Source: CAVTQY01 sp963736975 (GTDB lineage Bacteria > Pseudomonadota > Alphaproteobacteria > Acetobacterales > Acetobacteraceae). From it: a stretch of DNA of 64,000 nucleotides. The position numbers and the translations under genes were made by a program. This document shows positions 8,320 through 20,107 of this stretch, piece by piece. A model generated the notes under the pieces. It saw nothing but the letters and a program-made list of their open reading frames with translations. It ran no database searches and was not told the origin of the DNA. How positions within the stretch are numbered: the stretch's first letter is position 1; every line of letters starts with the position of its first letter. Location: the NCBI GenBank assembly GCA_963736975.1, contig CAVTQY010000001.1, positions 2,976,001 through 3,040,000 of the forward strand, given 5' to 3'.

Positions 8320-10013
8320 CAGGAGAGCGGAACGTGAAAAGGAACGAGTACGGCGTTTGGTACAGCCCGCGGGTTGTCGAACCCATACTCGCAGCCCTGA
8401 TCTTCCTAGCTCTTGCCATTTTATTGCAAAAGCTGGTTGGAGCTTTTAGCAACGACTTCGGGGCCAGCAGCGACGACGCGGCCCATTTTGTCTCCGCAGT
8501 GATGGTGCGGGACTTTCTGATCAGTGGCGAATTTAGCCGCCCGATCGCCTTTGCGAAAACGTTCTACCTGCACTATCCAAAAGTTGCGATCGGCCAGTGG
8601 CCTCCCTTTCTCTACTTGGTCTTAGGCGGCTGGATGGTTGTCGTTGGTAAGTCGCGCATTGCTGCGCTCGCGCTGGTAGCGATTGCCGCCGCCGCAACAA
8701 CAACCTTAATTTACTTGATCGGACGACCCCGTATAGGGCGCTCACCCGCGCTGATGGCGGCCCTCGTGTTCCTGCTATCTCCGCTGGTTCAACAGTCGAC
8801 CGCTCAGGTGATGACCGAACATTTCGTCACTCTGCTGATGTTGGCGAGCGCGCTTCAGTTCGCTCGATATACCAGCACTGGTCGAACGTATGATTCTCTT
8901 CTATTCGGCGTCCTGGCTGCTATGGCAATTCTTACCCACGGCAACGCTTGGGCATTGGCGCTCGTGCCAGGCTTGGCGATCTTGCTCACGCGGCGATTTG
9001 ATCTCCTTCGACGCCTATCGTTATGGCTGTCGGTAATTCCGGTTTTGATCACCTGTGTGCCCTGGTACTTAGTAACTACGCGGGGTATCGTGACGTCCTG
9101 GGCCGCCAGTTCAGGTGCATCCTCGTATCCAATGATCGCTGCGCCCTTTTATGCGCGGGCGATGTGGCAGGCTGTAGGTTTGACTGTTGTGGTCATGGCC
9201 GTAGTAGGGGTTTGGGCGGCGGTCATTCGACCATGGCGCAGCCGCGCCGTGGATCCTGTGTGGGCGACGCTTGCGGCATTAATGGTGGCGACTCTTATAC
9301 TGCATTGTGTTGTACCGACCGGTTTGGCAAGTCGTTTCATGGTTGCCGTGATTCCGGAAGTAGTGTTGTTCGCAGCTTACGGTATCGCTTGGCTCGCCAG
9401 TGCTGTGGCTGGGTTTTCGGTGAGGCTAAACTGGAGCGTAGTGCTCTCCTTGCTCGTGGCGCTCGCGTTCCTTACCGACACTTTCATGCTGGCCCGTATC
9501 CCGCTACGGTTCGTTGGCTTCAAGGGTCCGACACGACTGCTTCTGGCCCAGTCCGCGGCAACCTCGCCCGCTTTCCTTGTGATCTCCGACGAGAAAGGCG
9601 AAGGGGCCGTGGTCGCCGAAGCCGCACTCGACCAGAAATGGCCTGGCAGCTTCGTGTTGCGGGGCAGCAAGCTTCTGGTCCACGAGGATTGGCAAGGACG
9701 AAATACCAAGGATCGGTTCCCCTCCCTGGAGGAACTCGCGCGCGTGTTGAATAAAATTCCTGTAAGCGGCATCTTGCTCGACGGATCGATTCCGCCCGAT
9801 CGCCGCGAGCCGTTTCAAGAGCGTGTCCGCAATTTGGTTGTTGCAAACCCCCAAATCTGGGAGCGGATCGCGTCGGCATCCGTCGATCGCCAGGGACGGG
9901 TCTTCGCGAACGCTGTAGAAGTGTATCTGCGCCGTCCGGTTTCGGGAGCGCTGCCGCAGCGGGTCAATCAGGATCTACTCAGACGCTTGATTTTTGATAA
10001 TCTCAATCGCTGA
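8316..10013 (+). CDS. Membrane glycosyltransferase, GT-C fold (GT39/PMT-ArnT-like)
   Basis: 565 residues with about ten N-terminal membrane helices and a soluble C-terminal domain from about residue 400. The first periplasmic loop carries the acidic pair FGASSDDAAHF near residue 50, as expected for the catalytic Asp of GT-C enzymes that use polyprenyl-phosphate sugars. YPKVAIGQWPPFLYLVLG is the matching loop-helix sequence. ATG 8316 overlaps the GT2-VTT stop (ATGA), so the two are translationally coupled. A natural reading is that the GT2 part makes a lipid-linked sugar, the VTT part assists its movement, and this enzyme transfers the sugar. The acceptor is unknown. Confidence 0.8.
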   Translation: MTGERNVKRNEYGVWYSPRVVEPILAALIFLALAILLQKLVGAFSNDFGASSDDAAHFVSAVMVRDFLISGEFSRPIAFAKTFYLHYPKVAIGQWPPFLYLVLGGWMVVVGKSRIAALALVAIAAAATTTLIYLIGRPRIGRSPALMAALVFLLSPLVQQSTAQVMTEHFVTLLMLASALQFARYTSTGRTYDSLLFGVLAAMAILTHGNAWALALVPGLAILLTRRFDLLRRLSLWLSVIPVLITCVPWYLVTTRGIVTSWAASSGASSYPMIAAPFYARAMWQAVGLTVVVMAVVGVWAAVIRPWRSRAVDPVWATLAALMVATLILHCVVPTGLASRFMVAVIPEVVLFAAYGIAWLASAVAGFSVRLNWSVVLSLLVALAFLTDTFMLARIPLRFVGFKGPTRLLLAQSAATSPAFLVISDEKGEGAVVAEAALDQKWPGSFVLRGSKLLVHEDWQGRNTKDRFPSLEELARVLNKIPVSGILLDGSIPPDRREPFQERVRNLVVANPQIWERIASASVDRQGRVFANAVEVYLRRPVSGALPQRVNQDLLRRLIFDNLNR

Positions 10014-10027
10014 ACTCTTGCACAGCC

Positions 10028-10693
10028 TCATTCGGCGGCGGCCAACAGGGCGGCCCCCGCCGCCAGCGGGCACAGCGGCAGCGCTGCGGCCAACACTGCC
10101 CCCAATAGCAATAAATGCGGCCACGGACTGAGCCCGGCGGCGGCCGCGTCCGCCGCCGCCGCCCCGAACACGAGTACCGGGACTGCCAGCGGTAACACCA
10201 GCAATGGCAGCAGCACGCCGCCGCGTCGTGCCCCCAACACCACAGCCGCCCCCGCCGTCCCCACCAGAGACAAGGCAGCCGTTCCCGGCAGCAGGCCTAG
10301 CACTAACACGGGTAGGGCCTGCTCGGGCAATCGCAACATCTCCGCCAATGGGGCCGCGGCCAACAGCAGCGGCACCCCGGTCACAACCCAATGCGCGCAG
10401 GCCTTGGCCCCCGCCACGCCCGCTGCGGGCAAGCCGCACAAAAGCAGCAGATCGAGCGAGCCGTCCTCGAAATCGGCGCCGAACAGGCGATCCAGCGGCA
10501 GCAGCGCCGCCAGCAAGGCCGCCACCCAGATAATGCCGGGGGCGATCCGCCCCAAAACCTCCGGCCCCGGCCCGACCCCCAGCGGGAACAGCGATACCAC
10601 CAGCAAAAAGAACAGCAGCGCTGCCAATGTGTCGCTGCCGTGGCGCCAGGAAAGCCGCAGCTCGCGCCCCAGCACCGCTCCGAAGCGGCTCAT
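10028..10693 (-). CDS. ccmB: Haem exporter protein CcmB
   Basis: 221 residues with six predicted membrane helices and the CcmB opening RELRLSWRHGSDTLAALLFF. GIIWVAALLAALLPLDRLFGADFEDGSL is the conserved helix-loop of this family. CcmB is the membrane partner of the CcmA ATPase in the CcmABCDE system, which releases haem-loaded CcmE during cytochrome c maturation. Its start overlaps the ccmA stop by four bases (10690-10693). The rest of the ccm genes (ccmC-H) are not in the window. The gene ends 14 bases from the converging GT-C gene, and I see no terminator hairpin between them. Confidence 0.93.
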   Translation of the reverse strand: MSRFGAVLGRELRLSWRHGSDTLAALLFFLLVVSLFPLGVGPGPEVLGRIAPGIIWVAALLAALLPLDRLFGADFEDGSLDLLLLCGLPAAGVAGAKACAHWVVTGVPLLLAAAPLAEMLRLPEQALPVLVLGLLPGTAALSLVGTAGAAVVLGARRGGVLLPLLVLPLAVPVLVFGAAAADAAAAGLSPWPHLLLLGAVLAAALPLCPLAAGAALLAAAE

Positions 10694-11283
10694 CCCAACC
10701 GCAGCTCGGCCGCCTCAGCCACGGGCAGCGGCATGTGCGTTGCCGCCACCGCCACGCCACCACCCGCTGCATGCCGCGCCAGCAACTCCCCGAACAGCGC
10801 CACCGATCGCGCATCCAAGCCTGAGGTCGGTTCATCCAGCAGCCAGAGCGGAGCCGCCGACACCGCCAACCGCGCCAGCGCCAGCCGTCGCTTCTGCCCC
10901 GCCGAAAGCATGCGCGCCGGCAGCTCCGCGAGCTGCTTGAGCCCCAGCGCGGCCAGCCCCGCCGCGACCGCCCCGCCGCCCAGCCGCGCGGTGAACGCCA
11001 GGTTCTCCGCCGCGGTCAGCCCCGGCTTCACGGCATCCAGATGCCCGACATAAGCCACCCGCCGCGCGTGGCCCGGCAGGTCCGCCAACGCATCCTCGCC
11101 CTGCCACAGAACGCGTCCACTCGCCGGCCACACCAACCCGGCCAGCAACCGGAGCAGCGTCGATTTCCCCGACCCGTTGGGCCCCGTCACTACCAGCACC
11201 CCGCCCTTCGGAACCGCGAAGGCCAAATCGCGGAACACCAGGCGCTCGCCGCGGAACGCCGCGATACCTTCCGCCTCCAGCAT
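10690..11283 (-). CDS. ccmA: Cytochrome c biogenesis ATP-binding protein CcmA
   Basis: 197 residues from ATG 11283. The frame is open further upstream, but the homologous region starts at MLEAEGIAAFRGERLVF. It has Walker A GPNGSGKST, signature LSAGQKRRLALARL, Walker B LWLLDEPTSGLD and a switch histidine in AATHMPLP. It energises the CcmABCD complex at the inner membrane. It diverges from acnA across about 120 bases, which must contain both promoters. Confidence 0.93.
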   Translation of the reverse strand: MLEAEGIAAFRGERLVFRDLAFAVPKGGVLVVTGPNGSGKSTLLRLLAGLVWPASGRVLWQGEDALADLPGHARRVAYVGHLDAVKPGLTAAENLAFTARLGGGAVAAGLAALGLKQLAELPARMLSAGQKRRLALARLAVSAAPLWLLDEPTSGLDARSVALFGELLARHAAGGGVAVAATHMPLPVAEAAELRLG

Positions 11284-11404
11284 GGACGGGCCCCGGCCCC
11301 TGTGGTTAAAGCGCCGCCGCCACGAACCATCTGAAAGCGGCGGCAGCCGCCCTAAACCACGGCGTGCCGGACCACACAACACGCCGCAGCACGAAGGACG
11401 GGCG

Positions 11405-14095
<2,691 letters not shown>

Positions 14096-14113
14096 GATAC
14101 CGGCGGGCCGGCG

Positions 14114-14641
14114 ATGAACGACCGACCGACGCCGCTGATTGACCGGGCGGTAGCGGAGCGCCTGGAGCGTAACCTGGGCCGCGTGCTGCTGACCACTCGC
14201 TGGCTGGTGGCGCCGATCTATGTCGGCCTACTCGCCACCGAGGTCTTGCTTGCCGTCAAGTTCGTGCAAAAATTCATTGTTGGCTGGCAGGGATTCCTGC
14301 AGCTTTCCGTCACAGATACGATGCTGATCGTTCTACAGCTCATCGATATCGCCCTGCTCGCCAATCTGGTGCTGATCGTCGTTTTCGCCGGATGGTCGGC
14401 GGTGATCGGGCCATTGCTGATCGGCAAGGACTCCGGTTTCACTGGCGTCGGCCTGAGTGCCGTCAAATTGCGACTGATCGCCTCGATCGCCGCCATCGCC
14501 GCCATTCAGATACTCGAAACCTTCATACATGTGGACAACACCTCTGCGGTGCAGGCTCTGTGGCAACTCGCCATCCTGCTCGGCATCGGCATCACCGGCG
14601 TGTTGCTGGCGCTGATGGACAAGCTGGCGGGCGATCACTGA
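14114..14641 (+). CDS. UPF0114 (YqhA/TIGR00645) family membrane protein
   Basis: 175 residues with four membrane helices. LGRVLLTTRWLVAPIYVGL and LMIDIALLANLVL-type segments, with VIGPLL and the SAVKLRLIASIAAIAAIQILETFI stretch, are characteristic of this conserved family of unknown function. It starts 18 bases after acnA and its stop overlaps the start of the following gene (TGATG at 14639-14643), so it is probably in one transcript with both neighbours. No catalytic residue can be identified. Confidence 0.85.
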   Translation: MNDRPTPLIDRAVAERLERNLGRVLLTTRWLVAPIYVGLLATEVLLAVKFVQKFIVGWQGFLQLSVTDTMLIVLQLIDIALLANLVLIVVFAGWSAVIGPLLIGKDSGFTGVGLSAVKLRLIASIAAIAAIQILETFIHVDNTSAVQALWQLAILLGIGITGVLLALMDKLAGDH

Positions 14642-15690
14642 TGCAGGTCGGCATTCAGTTCTTTCCGGATATCGGCCCCGAGACAAAATCCGCCCGCGAT
14701 TACTGGCGCGACGCGCTGCGTCTGGTGGATCTCTGTGACCGCTACGGTTACAGCCATGTCCGCACGGTCGAGCACTATTTCCACCCCTATGGCGGATACA
14801 GCCCGAACCCAATCGTGTTCCTCGCTGCCGCGGCACAGGTGACGCGGCGCGCGCGACTGGTCACCGGGGCGGTGCTGCCCGCCTTCAACAACCCGCTGAA
14901 ACTCGCCGGCGAGATCGGCATGTTGGATGCGCTCTGCGATGGGCGTCTGGATGTCGGTTTCGCCCGCGCGTTCCTGCCGCACGAGTTCGCCCGGTTCGGC
15001 GTGCCCCTGGATGAAAGCCGTGCGCGTTTCGAAGAAGGTATCGAACAGGTGCGTCTGCTGCTGGAGCAGGAGGGCGTCTCCTGCACGGGACGCTTCCACA
15101 GCTTCCGCAATGTCACCTCGTTGCCGAGACCGACGCAACGTCCCCGCCCGCCGTTCTACGTCGCCGCGCTGTCGACGCGGGAGTCCTTCGAGCGGGCTGG
15201 TGCGGCCGGCCACGCGATCATGGCGATCCCGATGGCCGGCGGCGCCATGGCCGATCTGATTGCCGCGTACCGGGAGGCTCGCGCCGGCGCCGGCCACTCG
15301 GGTCCGGGGACGGTGATGCTGGCGTTTCACATGTTCTGCCACCGCGACCAGGCCGAAGCGGAGGAACTCGGTCGCGGGCCGCTGAACCGCTACCTGCGCT
15401 CGCTGGTCGATGCGGCGTCGGACTGGACCGCCGGCACGTCTTCGGCCGACTACCCGGGGTATGACCGGGTGATCGCCGGTCTCGCCGCCGAGACTTTCGA
15501 GACGCAGGTGGAGAAACACGCCGCCTGGGTCGGTACGCCGGCGCGCATCCTGGATGCTGTTGCCAGCTATCGGCGGCAGATCGGAGATTTTGAAATCGCG
15601 TCGTTGCAGGTGAACTTCAACGACCTGCCGCTCGCAGCCGCAGAGGCTTCGATGCGGTTGTTCGGCGAACAGGTGTTGCCACGGCTGTAG
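14641..15690 (+). CDS. LLM-class flavin-dependent oxidoreductase
   Basis: 349 residues with the bacterial luciferase-like TIM barrel. The N-terminal MQVGIQFFPDIGPETKSARD, HVRTVEHYFHPYGGYSPNP, the RARLVTGAVLPAFNNPLKLAGEIGMLD strand-helix and RLDVGFARAFLPHEF are typical of FMN-dependent monooxygenases in this superfamily. A GSV-type phosphate-binding loop is not obvious. The substrate is unknown. Its start overlaps the stop of the UPF0114 gene, which indicates cotranslation. Confidence 0.85.
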   Translation: MQVGIQFFPDIGPETKSARDYWRDALRLVDLCDRYGYSHVRTVEHYFHPYGGYSPNPIVFLAAAAQVTRRARLVTGAVLPAFNNPLKLAGEIGMLDALCDGRLDVGFARAFLPHEFARFGVPLDESRARFEEGIEQVRLLLEQEGVSCTGRFHSFRNVTSLPRPTQRPRPPFYVAALSTRESFERAGAAGHAIMAIPMAGGAMADLIAAYREARAGAGHSGPGTVMLAFHMFCHRDQAEAEELGRGPLNRYLRSLVDAASDWTAGTSSADYPGYDRVIAGLAAETFETQVEKHAAWVGTPARILDAVASYRRQIGDFEIASLQVNFNDLPLAAAEASMRLFGEQVLPRL

Positions 15691-15704
15691 CTTGGCGGCG
15701 GCTG

Positions 15705-16910
15705 GTGTTCACCATCGGCCCGGGGCTGGTGGTCATGCTGGCCGACACCGAAGCAGGCAGTGTCATAACCGCCGCTCAAAGCGGTGCAGAATGGGGCTAT
15801 CGGCTGGTCCTGCCGCAATTCCTGCTGATCCCAGCTTTGTTCCTGGCTCAAGAGATGGCTGCCCGGCTTGGTTTGACAACGCGGCAGGGATTGGCGCGCC
15901 TTGTACTGCGCAGCTCCGGGAAGATACCGGCTTGTGTGCTGCTCGCCGCCCTGGCTGCGAGTTGCGCGGGGGGCTTGGTGACGCAACTGAGCGGCATCGC
16001 CGGGGTGGGGCAATTATGGCGCGTGCCGGCTTGGCAAACAGTTGCCATAGCAGCCTGTGGCTTGCTGGTGATTATATGGACGGGCGGCTACCGTACGATC
16101 GAGCGCGTGGCCATCGTTGTCGGCCTCTGCGAGTTGGCCTTCATCATATTAGCCTGGCTGGCACGGCCGAGCGTGACCGAAATGGCGGTGCAGGCGCTGC
16201 AGGTGCCGTTTCGCGAGCCTGGTTATCTGTATCTGTTGGCGGCGAATCTCGGTACTTGCGTGATTCCCTGGGCGATATTCTACCAACAGTCGGCGAGCAT
16301 CGATAAGGGACTGGACTACACCCATCTGCCGGCGGCGCGTGTGGAAACACTCTGTGGCGCGGCGCTTTGCCAAATCGTCACGGCGGCAGTGGTCATCGCG
16401 GCGGCGGCCGCTTTCGGGCGCGGCGCGGCCGCGGGACATCCGCTCGATCAGGTGAGCGATATAGCTGAGGCATTCGCTGCTGCCGGGCCTGTCGCCGGCC
16501 GCGCCGTGTTCGTGCTTGGGCTCACCGGGGGAGCGCTGGTAGCGGCGGTTGTCGTCTGCCTCACCCCCGCATGGGCTTTCGGTGAGGTACTGGGGGTGGG
16601 TCACTCGCTCAGCGCGAGCCCGGCCAGGGCGCCCTGGTTCTATGCTGCTTTCACCGCGGTGCTGGCAGCCGGCGCCACGCTGGTGGGATCCGGCGTGAAC
16701 CTCGTACGTCTTTCAGTCGGTGCGGGCGTGTTGAACGCGCTGCTCCTGCCAGTCGGTACTGTATTTCCTGTACCGGGCCGCCCGCCGCGAGCTGCCGGCG
16801 AGCCTCCGTCCACACGGAGCCTATGCCGTGGCCGTAGCGATCGTATTTGCGCTGATCGCCGGTTTGGGGGTGTATGCGGGTCTCGCGGGTATGCTGTGAG
16901 GGCGGCATGA
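15705..16910 (+). CDS. Nramp-superfamily metal transporter with a C-terminal frameshift
   Basis: The GTG start is 15 bases after the previous stop. The N-terminal GPGLVVMLADTEAGSV and SGAEWGYRLVLPQFLL align with TM1 of Nramp proteins, but the metal-binding DPGN is replaced by DTEAGS. TM6 has VIPWAIFYQQSA instead of the MPH motif. It therefore belongs to a divergent Nramp branch, and the ion (Mn, Fe or other) cannot be stated. The last 50 or so residues as read are proline/arginine-rich. If one G at 16755/16756 is removed, the frame continues VLYFLYRAARRELPASLR and ends in a normal membrane helix, AVAVAIVFALIAGLGVYAG, at TGA 16897-16899, eight bases before the next ATG. Confidence 0.8.
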   Translation: MFTIGPGLVVMLADTEAGSVITAAQSGAEWGYRLVLPQFLLIPALFLAQEMAARLGLTTRQGLARLVLRSSGKIPACVLLAALAASCAGGLVTQLSGIAGVGQLWRVPAWQTVAIAACGLLVIIWTGGYRTIERVAIVVGLCELAFIILAWLARPSVTEMAVQALQVPFREPGYLYLLAANLGTCVIPWAIFYQQSASIDKGLDYTHLPAARVETLCGAALCQIVTAAVVIAAAAAFGRGAAAGHPLDQVSDIAEAFAAAGPVAGRAVFVLGLTGGALVAAVVVCLTPAWAFGEVLGVGHSLSASPARAPWFYAAFTAVLAAGATLVGSGVNLVRLSVGAGVLNALLLPVGTVFPVPGRPPRAAGEPPSTRSLCRGRSDRICADRRFGGVCGSRGYAVRAA

Positions 16911-18272
16911 GAGAGGGAACGGCAGCCAGGGACAGCGGTCTGGACGCGCTCGATGAGCAGCCGGTTTCCCCAGCGCAACGCTACGCCGCGATCCTGGTGG
17001 CCTTGGGCGAATTTATCGACGGCTACGACCTGATCGTGATGGGCGGCGCGCTGATCCTGTTGCGCCCCCAGTTCGGGCTTTCGGCATCCGAAGTCGGCGC
17101 GCTCGGCGCTTCGACTTTTCTTGGCGCCATGGTTGGCATGCTGATCTTCGGAGACATGTCGGACCGTTGGGGACGCCGCGCGATCTTCGTTGCCAACCTG
17201 ATCTTTTTTGTGGTGTTTTCTATTCTCTCTGCCTTCGTGCAAACAGTGCCGCAGCTTTTTATCGCGCGCTTTCTCGTGGGCATCGGCGTCGGTATGGATG
17301 TGCCGACCTCCGCGGCCTATCTGGCCGAAATCGCCCCGCGCCACCGGCGCGGCATTATCGCCGGCTCGCTCCTCAACATCACCTGGATCCTGGGGGCAAT
17401 GACATCGACGCTGATCGCCCTTCCGCTCATTGCCCTGACGGGCGACGCAGCCTGGCGCTGGATGTTCGGCCTGGCGGCGCTCCCGGCGCTGCTGGTGCTG
17501 ATCGGCCGCCAGGCCCTGCCGGAGTCGCCGCGCTGGCTGATCGCTCATGGCCGCATCGAGGAGGCTCGGCACGCGCTGGCCCGCTTCGGCATTGCCGTGG
17601 ACGGTGCCGCTTTGACGGAACCGCGCCGGCAGGGTTCCTATGCCGAACTGTTCGGACCGAGGTGGCGCAAGCGCGTCTGGTTGACGGCGCTGGTTTTCTT
17701 TCTCAACTGCGTCGCCGGCCCGCTCTCGACCATTGCGGCGCCTTATGTCCTGCGCACAGTGGGCGCTCTGTCAGCGGAGGCGAGTTCTCGGCTTCAGTGC
17801 GCTGGTCTGGCTGACCGGGTTATTCGGCGTGTTCTGCGGGTTGTTCCTGATCGACCGCATCGGGCGACGGCGGCTGTTGCTGGTTGCCGCAATTCCGGAG
17901 GGGCTGGCCGCGCTGTTCATGGCCTTCGCCGGGCCGGCACACCCGCCGCTGTTGATCGCCGGGTTCTTCGCCTTCAGTTTCTGCAGTTGGTTGGGCCCGG
18001 CGGTGCTGACCTGGGTGTGGTCGAGTGAGCTGTTCCCGACGCATCTGCGTGGCCGCTCGCAAGGATTCTGCAATGCGACCTGCCGGCTGGCGATTGCGAT
18101 CAACATTTTTCTGATCCCGGTGGGGGTCGCTACAGTGGGGTTCACCGCTTCCATCGTGATTCTGTCCATTCCGCTGTTCGGACTGGCTTTGCTGGTCAGC
18201 CGCGTGCCGTTCTTCGACAGCCATGGCCGCAGCCTGGAGGCGCTGGTCGGCGAATCACCCACGCTTATTTAA
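16907..18272 (+). pseudogene. MFS transporter, sugar/aromatic-acid type, frameshifted
   Basis: Starts at ATG 16907. The first 290 residues give seven membrane helices with MFS signatures: EFIDGYDLIVMGGAL, GDMSDRWGRRAIF (loop 2-3), RFLVGIGVGMDVPTSAAYLAEIAP and LPESPRWLIAHGR. At 17785/17786 one extra T moves the reading out of frame. Removing it gives GALSAEASLGFSALVW and continues through LFLIDRIGRRRLLLV (loop 8-9), SSELFPTHLRGRSQG and a normal C-terminus at 18272. The whole protein would be about 454 residues, typical for the family. I class it as broken as sequenced. The substrate is unknown. Confidence 0.8.
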
Positions 18273-18327
18273 GCTTTCGGTAGAGAGTTTGGTGTCTGAT
18301 CCGGTCGAGCCGTCCGGAGGAGGCATC

Positions 18328-18606
18328 ATGCTCGTCGCTTCGCCAGCCGTCCCGGCCGTCGGGGACGAACCTCCGGTCATGGCCGAGCTCACCGACATCA
18401 TTCGCACGGTGCTCGATCAGCCAGAGATTGCGATTACTATCGAAACAAGTGCGGAGGACGTTCCCGGCTGGGACTCGATGACTCATATCGCCCTGGTGGT
18501 CGAAGCGGAGTGCCGGTTCGGGATCAGCTTCGCCGCGGCCGAAATCGAACAACTGCGCAATGTCGGCGAACTCGCCCGGCTGATCGAGGCTAAGCGCGTC
18601 GCCTGA
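18328..18606 (+). CDS. Acyl carrier protein (DltC-like role)
   Basis: 92 residues from ATG 18328, chosen because CGGAGGAGG lies 5-8 bases upstream. The frame is open further back but overlaps the MFS gene. The phosphopantetheine attachment site is Ser50 in the context GWDSMTHIALVVEAE, followed by the FGISFAAAEIEQLRNVGELARLI helices III-IV of carrier proteins. It precedes an MBOAT acyltransferase by 7 bases and an SGNH-type protein. This suggests it delivers an activated acyl group to the membrane enzyme rather than serving fatty-acid synthesis. No ligase or phosphopantetheinyl transferase is nearby. Confidence 0.88.
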   Translation: MLVASPAVPAVGDEPPVMAELTDIIRTVLDQPEIAITIETSAEDVPGWDSMTHIALVVEAECRFGISFAAAEIEQLRNVGELARLIEAKRVA

Positions 18607-18613
18607 CCGCATC

Positions 18614-20107
18614 GTGCTGTTCAACTCCTACGTCTTCATCCTGGCGTTCCTGCCGCTGACTTTTTGCGGATTCTTCGCGTCCGCGCGGATTGGCCGTACT
18701 GCCGGCGGGGTGTTCCTCGTGCTGGCCTCTCTGGTTTTCTATGGCTGGTGGCGTCCGGCCTATGTCCCGTTGCTGCTGATCTCGATCGGCTGCAACTTCC
18801 TTCTCGCACGACTGATAGCCGCGAACAGCGGGAGATGGTCGGACTGCTTGCTCCTGGCGGGCGTCGCGGGAAATCTCGCGGCTCTCGCGTATTTCAAGTA
18901 TTTCGGGGCGCTGCTGAGCGGTTTCCACCTCGCATTCGCCGCGCCGGCACTGCCGCTCGGCATCAGCTTTTTCACCTTCACGCAGATCGGCTTCCTGATC
19001 GACTGCCGGCACGGGCTGGCGCGCGAGCGCGATCTGTTGAGCTATGCGCTGTTCGTGACGTTCTTCCCGCATCTGATCGCCGGACCGATCCTGCACAATC
19101 GGGAAATCATGCCGCAATTCGCGGCGGCCTCGACGTATCGGATTTCGGCAGAGAATCTGGCCGCCGGGTCAGCGATCTTTCTGATTGGCCTGCTCAAGAA
19201 GTGCCTGCTAGCCGATCCGCTCGCCGCAACCGTAGCTGCGGGCTTCGCGCATCCCGATCAGCTCGGATTGTTCGGCGCCTGGCAGACGGCGCTCTCCTAC
19301 TCCTTGCAGCTCTATTTCGACTTCTCTGGCTACTCCGATATGGCGATCGGGCTGGCGCGTCTGTTCAACCTGCGTTTCCCGGCCAATTTCAGCTCGCCTT
19401 ACAAGGCGGCCAGCATCATCGACTACTGGCAGCGCTGGCATATGACGCTCACGCGCTACCTGACACTCTATCTCTATGATCCGATCGCGCTTGCCATCAC
19501 CCGGCGGCGCGTTGCCCGCAAGCTGCCGGTCAACCGCGCGGCGCGCGCGAGCGCTGCGGGTTTTACCAGCATGGTGGCGATACCGCTGATCCTGACGATG
19601 ACGTTGGCCGGCATCTGGCACGGCAGCGGGGTCACGTTCCTGATATTCGGACTGCTGCATGCGCTCTACCTCGTGGTCAACCACGCCTGGCGTATTTTCG
19701 TCCCGCGCGGCGTGCGTGTGCCATTGGTCGCCAGCATCACCTTGACTTATCTATGCGTGCTGGTCGGCTCGGTGGTGTTCCGCGCGCCCTCTCTTGGCGT
19801 TGCAGGGCAGATTCTGGGCGGGATGCTGGGGCGCCACGGAGTGTCGTGGCAGCTCGTCGGGACGGCGACATTTGTTCGGGCGGCTTGTCAGGGCATATGG
19901 CTGGCCGCCTTGTTCACGATTGTTTGGGCGGCACCCAACACGCAGCAGATCATGCGCGCGGCTGCCCCGACCCTGGAAGCGGTACGCGGCGCGTCACGCA
20001 TTGCCTGGAGCCCCAGCCTGCCCTGGGCGGCGGCATTCGGCTGTGCTGCGGCGATTGGGCTCGCTGCTATCGGCGGTACCAGTGAGTTTCTTTACTTCCA
20101 GTTCTGA
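18614..20107 (+). CDS. MBOAT-family membrane O-acyltransferase (DltB/AlgI-like)
   Basis: 497 residues from a GTG start 7 bases after the ACP gene. It has about eleven membrane helices, opening LFNSYVFILAFLPLTFCGFF as in AlgI/DltB proteins. LPLGISFFTFTQIGFLIDC, FFPHLIAGPILH and YFDFSGYSDMAIGLARLFN are MBOAT hallmarks. The catalytic histidine is His336 in LAGIWHGSG, with a second conserved histidine near 349 (GLLHALYLV). It is expected to move an acyl group from carrier protein across the inner membrane to a periplasmic acceptor. Its stop overlaps the next start (TGATG). Confidence 0.92.
   Translation: MLFNSYVFILAFLPLTFCGFFASARIGRTAGGVFLVLASLVFYGWWRPAYVPLLLISIGCNFLLARLIAANSGRWSDCLLLAGVAGNLAALAYFKYFGALLSGFHLAFAAPALPLGISFFTFTQIGFLIDCRHGLARERDLLSYALFVTFFPHLIAGPILHNREIMPQFAAASTYRISAENLAAGSAIFLIGLLKKCLLADPLAATVAAGFAHPDQLGLFGAWQTALSYSLQLYFDFSGYSDMAIGLARLFNLRFPANFSSPYKAASIIDYWQRWHMTLTRYLTLYLYDPIALAITRRRVARKLPVNRAARASAAGFTSMVAIPLILTMTLAGIWHGSGVTFLIFGLLHALYLVVNHAWRIFVPRGVRVPLVASITLTYLCVLVGSVVFRAPSLGVAGQILGGMLGRHGVSWQLVGTATFVRAACQGIWLAALFTIVWAAPNTQQIMRAAAPTLEAVRGASRIAWSPSLPWAAAFGCAAAIGLAAIGGTSEFLYFQF

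Noticed and set aside
10030..11290. Long plus-strand frames opposite ccmB and ccmA.
   Set aside because: Proline/alanine/arginine-rich shadows of the ccm genes with no recognisable motif.
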